A stretch of DNA of 64,000 nt from Polytrichum commune (GCA_950295325.1 OX485808.1:30958527-31022526); one strand, 5' to 3'. Shown: positions 1 to 9,759, numbered from the stretch's first letter. The notes: generated by a model from the letters alone, not told the origin. Program-made: numbers and translations.

Positions 1-1
1 G

Positions 2-2237
2 AAGAGGTTGGCCACATTCGAAGGAGTGGCCAGATTTTGTTTGGTGACAACCGGAGTGGAGAGGGTCACATTTTCCAAGTGGGACCGGACCATGAACAGG
101 GCCGAGGTGAGGGAGGATCGACAGGGGTGCCCATTTGCCCTGATCGATTTCAGGGGGATCCCCAGTGCGTCGAGGCAGGGGGGGAATGACATGCCTTTTT
201 ACAACCCCTTCATGCCCAAGTTCAAGGAGCATAAGTCGCCGGACATGAGGGAGCCTCACGTTTGGCTGTGGATAGTGGAGCAGGAGAAGCTGTCTGTCGT
301 CACCGACCTGTACGAGAAGACGATCAAATTAGAGTACAGCATCTTCCACAGCACTTACGTGCCCGCCAAGACGGAAAGGATCGTGGCCATCAACGAGGCC
401 AGGGGAAACAAACAGGTGGGGGCGGTCAGCCTCGTCTTCTTGACGTACAACGCGCTTCGGAATGGGCGAGCCCCTGTCAGGGTGAATACTACGTTCAAGA
501 AGATCTACAGCATCCCCCATCCCCCTCCCAAGGATCTGCTGCAGGAGACCTTGTACACTGTCTTCCCGGCGATGGAACTCAGGTTGGAGTTCTACGTCTC
601 CGTTTTGCAGAGCGTGGCAATAAGCGGAGAGACCGTGTACAACGTTTGTGGAGGCAGCAAGTTCATGTACACTGCGATGGTAAGCTCTCCAACTAATATT
701 TACGAACGCTCGTTCGTAAAGTTCACCTCAACTTGTCTCGGGTGTTGATGACATTGTTTCTCGTCGTTGATGTTTACGAACGCACGTTCGTATATTCTAA
801 CGTATTTGCTTGGATCTCAGATGCTGGGGCTGGTCGTCAACAACTTCATTGAAGCCATCGACGAGGAGGACTTCCACGTGCACAGGGCGAAGGCCTCCGC
901 GATGGACCTGGAGGACATGTCCCTCCCAAGGACGGACATCAACATGCCCGTCGACGAAGGCATGCCTGCCATGGAGACGGACGACGACGAGCCCGCGCCC
1001 TCCTACAACGTCGAGGCGATCCTCCGGTCCTTGGACGTCACGCCTCTGCGAATTTTGGGGCCGTCGGGAAACCCATCCGACGTGCAGGGGACTCCGGGTG
1101 GATACACGGGGTCGTCGGCGGGGACAACCCAAGATGTCCTCCCCGCGAGAACGTCTGGAGCGGAGGCATTCGGCACTCCCGGGGGATGCTCGACATCCGT
1201 GTCGCCCAGGCCGATCGTGGTTCCCAAGATGGAGAACCTCGACCTTCTGGACCAACGGTCCCGACCGACGTTGGACCACTACCGCAACACGAGGCGGAGG
1301 ATGAAGAAGACCCCCTACGTGGAGCTGCCTCCGGGGGCAATCATCGAGGTCTCCGATGAGGACGAGGGCGACATGGAGATCATGGTCGAGCTGGGGGTAG
1401 ACTTTGACAAAAACAAGAGGGTCAAAGAGGAGGCGTTGTCCGTCGCCGAGCTTAACGCCAAGCTCGAGCAAAAGATGAAGGAGGACATGGCAAAGGCGGC
1501 AGAGGAGAATGCCAAAAAAATGTTCGAGGCAGTCCAACGAGAAGACGGACGCCATCCTCGCCATGCTCCAGCGTATGCAGAGCTTCGCGGCGCCCCCCCA
1601 ACCGGCCTACCCCTTCCCTGGAGGATACCCCTCCCAATCCCCTCCACCATGCATGTTCAGCGGAGGGCCTTCCCGCCAGCAGGCGCCCCACCCTACGCCT
1701 GTTGGCACCCCTCCACCCTCAGAGGTTCCCTCGACCACCTCCCACGATGCTGTGGCGGCGGCCATCCAGGAGGACGAGGATTTACGAACGCGCGTTCGTG
1801 AATCTTCAGGTCCTCCAGTCCTCACCCCTCCCCCTTCAAGGGTAGGACTGCCATCATACACCGATGCATCATCTTTCACCGTCGTCCCCAGGGTAGTAGA
1901 CAGACATGGCAATGACTCTGCGCGACACACTGACATGGTCATTGTGGAGGACACGCAGGGGAGCCCCAATGACGCACCAGGGGTGCATGGGATGGACGTG
2001 GAAGAAACCCATGCGGCGTGGATGGAGGATGTCAGGATGGACGCGCTCGACTTGGGCGCCGAGGAAGAAAACGCGTTGCGCATCCAGGCGACACAGGCGT
2101 CTCAACCGGAGCGTGAGGCAGAGGCCATGGAGACAGAGGTGGCTGCAGCTGTGGAGGTTACGAATGCGCGTTCGTTAATCGTTGAGGAGGGACCTGCTGC
2201 TCGGTCCAGCGCCGCTGCCCCTCCCCCCGATGACGAG
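2..2237 (+). CDS. Unrecognised protein, 5' partial, two exons with an internal frameshift
   Basis: The frame is open from base 2 to a GT donor after 679, with no ATG at the left edge, so the gene starts outside the window. Intron 680-820 (GTAAGC...CTCAG) joins in phase to an exon from 821. The first exon is GC-rich at third codon positions and ends with GETVYNVCGGSKFMYTAM, which loosely resembles the glycine-rich SAM-binding motif of amino-methyltransferases (D-P-x-x-G-S-G-T); this is weak inference because no DPPY-type motif was found. The second exon encodes acidic, proline/serine-rich, probably disordered sequence with a Lys/Glu helical stretch near 1430-1520. The likely frame changes by one base at a seven-A run (1513-1519), after which the other frame stays open past 2237. 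Ending at the GTAACT donor (2238) is phase-compatible with the next exon at 2856; otherwise the ORF stops at 2252. The product could be functional, mis-sequenced or a pseudogene. Confidence 0.5.
699..794. repeat. Palindrome copies 1 and 2, in an intron
   Basis: Two 22-bp palindromes at 699-720 and 773-794 lie inside the 141-bp intron 680-820. Copy 1 is perfect: TTTACGAACG, spacer CT, CGTTCGTAAA. Copy 2 has spacer CA and one changed base in the right arm (CGTTCGTATA). Confidence 0.9.
1781..1802. repeat. Palindrome copy 3, inside coding sequence
   Basis: Arms TTTACGAACG and CGTTCGTGAA with spacer CG. The copy is read through in the open frame, adding residues of the type LRTRVRE between an acidic stretch and a proline-rich stretch. 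Confidence 0.85.
2157..2178. repeat. Palindrome copy 4, inside coding sequence
   Basis: Arms GTTACGAATG and CGTTCGTTAA with spacer CG. It is translated as VTNARSLI, a different phase of the palindrome from copy 3, yet the frame stays open. This is the most diverged of the nine copies. Confidence 0.75.
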
Positions 2238-2264
2238 GTAACTCTCCTCTGAGAATACCATTTT

Positions 2265-2286
2265 TTTACGAACACGCGTTCGTAAC
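2265..2286. repeat. Palindrome copy 5, just after a splice donor
   Basis: Arms TTTACGAACA and CGTTCGTAAC with spacer CG, 27 bp after the candidate donor at 2238, so inside the inferred intron 2238-2855. Confidence 0.85.
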
Positions 2287-2567
2287 CTCTCTAACATCGC
2301 GATGTTTTTCTCTTCATCGACATCCAGTGGCCTTGCGAGAGCCCTCTTCAGCGGTCCCCCTTAGGGCCGAACAGTTTTGTAGGACACGGCATCATTTTGC
2401 CTTAGGAAAATGTGATAGACTATCACGTGAGAAATGTAAATATTCAACGGATTAATATATGAGCCTATGTTATCTGCATCGCGTTGCTTCAAATTCTCTG
2501 CCCTCGACCCCTTCTCGTATATTGTATATGTTGATGAGATTATGTTCATTCTTGCATACCCACCTCA

Positions 2568-2723
2568 TTCGCGAACGCTCGTTCGTGAAAGGGTGCGACC
2601 CACTGTCCACCTCATTCGCGAACGACCGCTCGTAAATGTACGTGTAGCCACGCTCACGAACGAGCGTTCGTAAATGATGCGCACCGCCCCCGCAGCCTTC
2701 ATTCACGAACGCTCGTTCGCAAG
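2568..2723. repeat. Palindrome copies 6-9, clustered
   Basis: Four copies start at 2568, 2615, 2653 and 2702 (steps of 47, 38 and 49 bp). Arms vary between TTTACGAACG-like and TTCGCGAACG-like forms, with spacers CT, AC, AG and CT. The cluster lies directly before the FCP1-like exon, within an intron if the locus is one gene or in a promoter if it is two. Confidence 0.9.
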
Positions 2724-2855
2724 TGTGCCCTTGAGCACATTTTCCTTGCACTCTCCTCACTTCCTCGTCTTTCCCCATAATGCACCGTCTTCATTTTCTA
2801 CGCAAAATTTCATTATTGGATCATAGAATTAAACTAGTCGAGTTGTTCATCACAG

Positions 2856-3623
2856 GACCCCCCGGAGATAGGTCGCAACCCCTCGACCAGTGGACCTCCC
2901 ACCCGGCACAAACCTTTCATCATTTTTGACCTCAACGGGGTGTTGTGTCACACCCAACACATCCCAAGGGTCCCCACGCGTCCCTTTCGTCACCCCGACG
3001 AAAGGGACTACGACGGCGAGCTCGACACCCTCATTAACCGCAAGGCTGTCCGCGCCCGTCCCGGCTTGCGTGACTTCCTTCGCGAGGTGGTCGAGTTCGC
3101 TCACGTCATTGTGTGGAGCTCCATGGTCATGGAGAACACGGAGCCCATCGTGCACTTCTTGTTCCGCGATCTCCCGAGCCCTTGCCTCGTCCTCGGCCAA
3201 GAGGACTGCGACGAGCTGCTCGACGAGAAAGGTCAACCGGTGCCCAAGTTTGGCGGTCGGGGCGGAGGACAACAGTTCCTCAAGGTCCTCCGCTCGAGAC
3301 TCTGGCGAGGCGTCCCCCATCTGCAAGGGACGCCGCACGGGTGGTGGCCGACTCCAGAGAACACCGTCCTCATCGACAACAGCCCCACCAAGAGCGTCTT
3401 GAACCCCCCGGGGAACGTCATCTTCCCGGACACTTGGACCGGCAATAGGCAAGACACATTTTTGGTCGATAGGCTAGCCCCCTACCTTAGAAGGCTCGTG
3501 CTCCACGCCGGTAGCATCCCATTTTTTGTTAGGTCCAACCCCTTTGGCAATGCGGCACTAAGCCCCCGCGATAATGTATTCAAGAGCATCATGAGGCTCG
3601 CCAAACTCAATAAATTGATTTGA
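2856..3623 (+). CDS. FCP1/NIF-type HAD phosphatase domain protein (plant DLNG type)
   Basis: The family dephosphorylates phosphoserine/threonine, classically on the RNA polymerase II CTD. Visible motifs, in order: motif I FIIFDLNGVL (about 2914-2943), where the usual second aspartate of DxDxT/V is asparagine; motif II VIVWSSM; a lysine-bearing stretch FLKVL; and motif IV VLIDNSP near the C-terminus, followed by a helical tail ending at the TGA at 3621-3623. I recall plant FCP1-like paralogues with DLNG-type motifs, so the Asn may be ancestral to a subgroup, although loss of the acid/base residue suggests weak or altered catalysis. There is no ATG before the domain in this frame: an acceptor (CATCACAG) at 2855 opens the exon in phase 0, so an upstream exon is expected, most simply the one ending at 2237. 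A GTATTC at 3576 could instead splice to 3735 in phase. Confidence 0.72.
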   Translation, partial: DPPEIGRNPSTSGPPTRHKPFIIFDLNGVLCHTQHIPRVPTRPFRHPDERDYDGELDTLINRKAVRARPGLRDFLREVVEFAHVIVWSSMVMENTEPIVHFLFRDLPSPCLVLGQEDCDELLDEKGQPVPKFGGRGGGQQFLKVLRSRLWRGVPHLQGTPHGWWPTPENTVLIDNSPTKSVLNPPGNVIFPDTWTGNRQDTFLVDRLAPYLRRLVLHAGSIPFFVRSNPFGNAALSPRDNVFKSIMRLAKLNKLI

Positions 3624-3662
3624 AATGCCTCCATGTCTTTGCTTGTATCATGTGGTTCACAT

Positions 3663-3734
3663 TTACTAATGTTTGCTTCGTTTTTGGATGTCTTTTGTTG
3701 TTGTGATTGTTGTTGTTGTTGTTTTTGCCCATAG
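3663..3734 (+). promoter_or_regulatory. Splice branch point and acceptor region
   Basis: TTACTAAT (3663-3670) matches a strong branch-point consensus. It is followed by a T/G-rich tract and a CCCATAG acceptor ending at 3734. It implies that an exon before 3663 is spliced to 3735, although the FCP1-like frame has a stop at 3623. Confidence 0.5.
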
Positions 3735-4716
3735 TCTGCCCCCATATGCGACGCCCCTGTGGTCGACAGCCCTTCCCGTCCCCTCTCGCCCCCTGCCTCC
3801 CCTTCCCGCGACGTCACGGACTTCCAAATGCCATCCCTCTACCAGTTCTCGGCAATCGACGCGGCCTCGGCCGTGGATTACTCCCGCGACATCGGCATCG
3901 ACGACGGCATCGTCAACAGCCCGCCCCCCGCACTTGTCGCCTGCGCCTACGCCCCGTCGCCCTCCCCCCTCTCCAAGAAGAAACGGACGCTCGTTCATTT
4001 GGGGCACCTCTCGCCGTCTAAGGACGACGCCATCGCTCGTCGCGGGCCGAGCCGGCGTCTCCGCATGGAAGGCCCCCGTTGCCACACCTCCCCCGCCGAC
4101 TCCGTTCCTCCCCCCACAACGGCCCCCACGCCTCGCACCCCCCCCCCCCCCCCCCCCCGCCATCGAACAGTGCAATATTTCCATCGGCTTCGGATGCTCC
4201 CGTCGACGCCCCCCTCGTTCCCACCGTTCCCCGCATGGACGTCCCCAAAGCCAAGGTGCCCTCCTCAACCCTAAACCCCTTTCCCGCTTTTGCTTCCCTT
4301 GTCTTCCGTTTGCGTGCCGTTCTCTTTACGAGCGCCCATCCCAAACCGCCCTCATTATTTTCCCCACTCCATTCCTATTCTTATCTTCCTATGACGTTGT
4401 TTCGCAGGTGGCTACCCGCTCGCTTGGTGCCCGGCCCTCCTCCACGTCCTCCTTGGATAGGCACGCCCTCAAGGCCGCATCTTCTGAGTCCGATCGTTGT
4501 CTGGCCCTCCGGAGAAGCGCAAGGCGTTCCCTTTCGCAAACGCCCTCACATTCTACTTATAATACCACCTCGTACAATTCAGGAGCGTGTCCTGAAACAT
4601 GCAAGAACGACACATATTCCTGTCCAGGCAACACACAAGGATATAGTCGTGGGCCTGAGATTTTTAGAGCCATGGAGGCCGCCAAAAAAAAGGACTTAGC
4701 CGCAAAACAAAAATAG
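3735..4716 (+). CDS. Unrecognised proline-rich exon pair, frame broken at a poly-C tract
   Basis: An open frame begins in phase 0 at the acceptor ending at 3734 and encodes an SP-rich segment with YSRDIGIDDG and a basic patch (SKKKRTLVHLG, then RRGPSRRLRMEG). At a 21-C run (4138-4158) the likely frame changes; the new frame reads DAPVDAPLVPTVP and MDVPKAK up to a GT donor at 4256. A pyrimidine-rich acceptor (TTTCGCAG) at 4407 resumes in phase 0 with a basic, serine-rich tail and a stop at about 4714-4716. No domain is recognised. It may be the C-terminal part of the FCP1-like gene through an alternative donor, or a separate gene. The poly-C frame break could be a sequencing or assembly error. 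Confidence 0.35.
4138..4158. repeat. 21-base poly-C run
   Basis: A C homopolymer inside a proline-coding stretch. The surrounding coding frames disagree on either side of it, so its length is suspect. Confidence 0.85.
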
Positions 4717-5119
4717 TGGGTCGGACTAGTGTGACTAGAAGCGTACTAGTGGGACGGACTCCCTAAATGGGCTTAGGTGTAGAACATATTTAAGTGCTTA
4801 CTTTCTATGCTATTCCAAGTTACTCAAGACATTGATGGTATTTCCATTATAATTGTATTTCAATCCCAATTAATTCATTCAACTTCCATTCATTCTTCGC
4901 ATCTTCCCTTCCATTCATAACGAGTTGTCATTTCATACGCAACTATTCTCATGTATGCCTCACATTTTTGTTCACTTCCATGCCTTTATGTATAATAATA
5001 GTAGCATACCATTATACATATGGGATTTTTAGTCGTCATTACTGGTCCAATTTTGAAATGTGCATCCTTATATAGTCTCATAATCAACAAAAAGTCTCCA
5101 AATACCGAATATAGTGTTA
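4717..5119. other. Intergenic, no gene seen
   Basis: AT-rich DNA after the last stop of the GC-rich island. No coding signal or repeat was recognised. Confidence 0.6.
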
Positions 5120-5428
5120 CATGATAGAATAGAATAAACCAATGATTGTGAGCATTTGGAGTGCCATGGTCTCCCAGTGGTTTTGTGTTAAGCCTACCTC
5201 CAAGAGGTGGTTTTGGAAAATAATCCAAGTGACCATGAAACATGGATCCATTCGATGCCACGCCACGTAGGAATCCATGTAGACTTTACATCCATCTTGC
5301 ATTCACATACTCCGTCGGTCCCTCCAGCGTAGTGTGAAGCGAACTTGGACCGGCTCCGCCTTTCCCACCAATGAGAGTGCTTGAAGTGTAATGGTCACGG
5401 GCTCTCAGTCTCGTGTGTGAAGTGGCCC
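5120..5428 (-). mobile_element. PIF/Harbinger-like MITE, truncated
   Basis: Reverse-orientation copy of the family seen complete at 31530-32029. Its intact end reads CTCGTGTGTGAAGTGGCCC and is followed by TTA (5429-5431). The other end is lost near 5120. Confidence 0.7.
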
Positions 5429-5431
5429 TTA

Positions 5432-7695
5432 GGGTTACTTTAACCATAACCCCATGGTCCCGCATTTATCTCCATGTATACCCACATCCAATTTGGATAT
5501 CCATGAACCGTCCGGATCTACTCATACTTATGCATTATGTCAAGTGACATCTTCTAAAACTTCGCAAGAGAGAGTGAGAGGGAATTATCGTATGCAAGCA
5601 TTTACCTCTCATTCATCCAACATAAAAGCCCTAGAATAGCACGCAACATGGAGGTTACTTTCCTTAGTTATTTTGACACCATAATTAGTTCTAAGGCTCC
5701 GAATTCCTCTACTCGAGGTCATGTGAAACGGCAACAAACTTATAGAGGTCAAGTTCTTATATTACATTGATAAGAGGTACACTCACACACGGTAATTTCC
5801 TCTTCTCCCCGGGGAAGTCACAAACATTACATGTTGTTCAAATGGCGGATAATTTATCAAACTATACTTTGAGATGTGTACACTTCCATGAGACGGAGAA
5901 GAGAGCCAATCATGGATGGATGTTTGCGATCCAACTTTTGGAGGTGATAAAGAACTTCAAAAACTAACATGTTTGTGAAAAAGTTGGACCAAACATTAGG
6001 TCTATTTTAAAGCGAGTCCTTTCCATTTGATGTTGAGTGTCCCCGTTTTGCGACGTTTGTGGTCACCTATGTCCAGCCCAACTTGCACTTACCTCCACGT
6101 ATAATACACATACCCAAAATGTTGATGGCCAAATTGTCAAGTGTTTGTAAAACACTTCATTATATGTTGGTCAAGTGGTGGAATTGTGTTTTGTGAGATG
6201 TGAACACTTCATGTAACGTTGAATTGACTATGCCCAATGACAACCTCCATACCTTAGGCTAGTGGGCGGAGACTATACTTGGTGGTTCCCTCCATTAGTC
6301 AAATTTGTTAGTGAAAAAACTAGAAAGTATGCTTAGGTCTAATTGGGCGCGTCTCTGCCTAAATTCAATTTCCACACTATTTTTTAAGATGTCCCAACTA
6401 CTGACATGTGTGTAGGCTACTTGGTAACCGGCACCGGGGGGGCGGGGGGACTCTTCATTGGAAACCCTATATATACGAGAAGTTTATAAAGAAGAAGAAA
6501 AAAAATGTATGCGTACTAATGGCATGTTAGAAAATAGACTCATGTATTTATACTAAGTTGATCAATTATATGTGATAAATGCCTCCACTACATATATACA
6601 GTATATAATTCATGAATTTTATGTGCCTTTATTACATGTAAAATTTGTGTGGACTTTCTAATGAGAAAGTCATTGAACTTTTGTTCATCCATAGCACGTA
6701 ACTCATTGAGTGCATCAAACAAACAAAGACAAGAGCATAATAACTTAGCCACAATATGGAGAGGAAAACTCAAGGGACCTCATGAGCACTCCAAGAGCCT
6801 CTAGCTTGTCCTAGAACCCAAATGCAAACTGTAACAAGAATGGACAAGGGAGTCATTGAGGATTATTAGCATTTAGGGTATTTGAAATTAGATATTTCCT
6901 CTAAGATATAATGACATTCAAAAGAAGTTTGTCAAAATTTGGCCCAAATTAATTACATGTTTCTAGAGCCTTTCAATATACAATCTAACCACATTAATAC
7001 GACACTCGTTTATACGGCACCCTCAATATTTCGACACATTTTTGCGAGACCAAACCTTTTGGTTTAAAACTCCCTCTTTTGTACGACGAGGACACTCGAA
7101 ATTGCGACATTTAGAATCTATGTTTTGTCATATCGAAGAGGTAGTTCATGCTAAATTTCCTTTCATCTATGTTATGTACATCAAAAATACATCCATTTTC
7201 ACTTGGAAACTACTTGGGAACTTCACTTATCATTGGGAACTTAATGAGAAATAGGGTTACTAGTGTAGAATGGTCATGGTTAGGGTTAGAGTGGCATCTT
7301 GCCTAGTATGTTGCCTAAACGCCATGCATCATTGTTGTCTAGTTTCTTATTAGAGAACTCTTTATATTTTAGTGTTAATGAAATTATTAGTTTTCAAAAG
7401 TTAGTAGGCAATTCAAATAAGATGATAGTCGCTAACTTGGGTAGACAACACTAGAGATCTTTGGACTCCTATTTCAAGAGTTCTTGAGAATATTTGTATT
7501 TGTTTGGAGTTATAAGTTATTATTTCATACCATCTATATTACTTGAACTTGTTGTATATAATTTTTAAACTCATATTCCTTATGTTTTCGTATTCCTTCA
7601 ATAATATGACAACTTTACGCCATTTGTCATATTAATGAGAAGACGACACCTTGATAATACGACTTTTTTTGTGTATCCCAAATGTGTCATACCAA
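5432..7695. other. Intergenic, no gene seen
   Basis: AT-rich, with only short open frames lacking recognisable domains. No complete transposon was recognised. Confidence 0.5.
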
Positions 7696-8116
7696 ACAAG
7701 AAAACGGTAGAACCATGAGGCTCTATCCTTTACTATGAAAGACTACAATTGTAGCTATCCACTTTGCTCATGCCAATCCATGGTTATTCATTATACCAAA
7801 CCTTTCTTGGATTTTGGGCACCTTCTTCTCAAATGCGGGTCAAGGATTGAAGCTACTCATTTATCACTCGAAATTTTTAAAATGAATAATCAAGAACTGC
7901 CGAAATAGCTATGGTTAACTAGATTTCTTTCAATGCATTTTAGGGAGTAATTATATTTATTTATTTATTTATATAGAAAGAGAGAGTCCACATTAAATAA
8001 AGTGGACCAAAAACAACAAGAACAAGTAACGTCCAAGTGTGAACGCAAAGTGGTTAGGAAATTTGCTCTTGAAACGAAGAAGTTGATGTATAGTCTGTGT
8101 CCTACAGACAGAGCCA
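7696..8116 (-). repeat. Dispersed repeat, about 420 bp (copy 1)
   Basis: Nearly the whole segment matches 52448-52880 in reverse orientation. One end reads TGGCTCTGTCTGTAGGAC, and the other carries GAGGCTCTGTCC in inverted sense near an ACAAGGAAACGG-type terminus. Class unknown. The 52-kb copy interrupts a MITE, so this is a mobile unit. Confidence 0.75.
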
Positions 8117-8136
8117 ATAAAGGAGCTTACAAAGCA

Positions 8137-8491
8137 CTACACTAAATAGGTAGATTAGTGTTGGAAACACTAATAGTCGACGAAAATGCTAAATGTAAAT
8201 TGTCTCTATAGTGTTAGAACACTAAATGTCAACTCTAACACTATTTGTACCAACTCTAACACTAGTAGTAACTTTAAATATTTACATGAGTGCATTTAGT
8301 GTTAGATGATATTTTGTAAATCTTGGAATGAAGAATTGAAGGAAGAAGAATATGAGAACCTCGTAAAAGGTATAATTTGTTCAAACCCTATTCAAACACT
8401 AATTGTAATATCAGTTGAAAATTAGTGTTTTAGGTAACTATTGCATCTAACACTAATCTTCATCTAACACTAATCTACCTATTTAGTGTAG
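8137..8491. mobile_element. MITE with CTACACTAAATAGG ends (copy 1)
   Basis: Terminal inverted repeats begin CTACACTAAATAGGTAGATT at the left and end ACCTATTTAGTGTAG at the right. The body matches 28439-28764 closely, with a short extra internal duplication near the right end. It is non-coding. Confidence 0.85.
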
Positions 8492-9255
8492 TCATTAGGA
8501 GGATTTGTATCTCTAAAGCTTTGGAAAGTTGACCCTATGGTGGTAGAGAGATTATCGACCTAATAATAAAAAGCAAGGACTCACAAATGCATGCAAGTGG
8601 CAGCTATGGTGGCTCGTTGCTTGTTACATGCTCCTCATGTCATTATGGTGGCCTACAATGCCAAAAAGACATGAAAATAAGATGGCAAGAACCGTGAAGA
8701 ACTTAAGTGCAATGAAGATGATCATTAGGGTTTTTACTTTTTTCCTAACACATGCCCTAGCGCATGTTACTCAGTCCCGCTAGACATACCCTAGTCTACA
8801 TATGAATTTCATCCACCCTCACAAAAAGGTTATGAAGAGGTAGGTTATTATCATGGTTACACGTCCGGTTCCAATTGGGGTGCAGGTATCATGAACAGGT
8901 TATGCAAAATCAATATTTGTGCGCATACCCAGAGATAATATCCATGGAAAATAATCCGAATAATAGTTATAACACATTGTTGGTGTGATGTATAGGTGTG
9001 TGCATGGATATCTATAACCAACATCATTAATGATATCAAAGAACCTACCAAAATTGTAAATACCAATCACATATTGATGTTTGATTGGGGTCTCAAAGTT
9101 AGAAACCCTTTGTAAAACCTAAAATATTATTTGGACAATGCCAATTTACACTATATTAATACTAGATAATTTTTTACCTATGTAAGAAAGCTCTTGCATG
9201 ATGTGTTTGTGTGTGCATATGTAGACCCAAATGACATTAAAAACATTAAAAAAAT
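8492..9255. other. Intergenic, no gene seen
   Basis: AT-rich sequence without a recognisable coding or repeat signal. Confidence 0.5.
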
Positions 9256-9260
9256 GGTCA

Positions 9261-9496
9261 AATACCCTTACCTTTTTTTTAAATCCTCAGTATAATTACA
9301 GGTCAATACCCGAAGGGTATTGAAAAAGTGAACCAACATTGGTACCTATTAACATCAAGTACTGGCTCTAGGTGTGAACACATTGTACGCGGGATACCCT
9401 CCATTACCCGGGCTCCTCATTTGAAGCGAAATACCCGGATATACCCTCCAGTTTTCAGGTCGATGCACATATACCCGGAGATACCCGGAGATACCC
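9261..9496. promoter_or_regulatory. ATACCC hexamer array upstream of MGST3
   Basis: ATACCC or its close forms occur at 9262, within the perfect inverted repeat CAATACCC-GAA-GGGTATTG (9304-9322), at 9394, as TTACCC at 9404, and at 9431, 9441, 9471, 9481 and 9491. The last five keep a strict 10-bp register. The cluster lies about 260-370 bp (main group) before the MGST3 ATG. A role as a binding-site array is inference. Confidence 0.5.
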
Positions 9497-9759
9497 TGTC
9501 ATTCGTGGTCGTCGGTGAAGAGATGACGGGAAGATAACGAGCATGCAGGAAGTGCGCGCTCAGCTTGGTCGCTGGCCCGAATTCCAGAGCTGCAATAACT
9601 TGATTCCATTCCTCAAAGAAGCACGAGAATCACACCTCACACATTGTACATTCAGCTCGTGTTCTCTCTCCTCTGTTTGATCGCCAGGGGAGGAGGGAAG
9701 GAGGGTAGGTTTTGGTTTGGAAGATTTCGAGTGAGGTTCAAAAGTTTCGGGGAAGGAAG

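Noticed and set aside
797-1564. Long minus-strand open frame opposite the left ORF
   Set aside because: It is a by-product of the GC-rich, stop-poor coding strand. The plus strand has matching splice sites and a coherent acidic/proline-rich product.
2568-2723. CRISPR-like array
   Set aside because: Spacing is short and uneven, the repeats are palindromes that also occur singly in introns and exons, and the host is a eukaryotic nuclear genome.
3666-4268. Minus-strand Gly/Arg-rich open frame
   Set aside because: It runs through the poly-C tract and a T/G-rich intron end. The composition is low-complexity shadow sequence.
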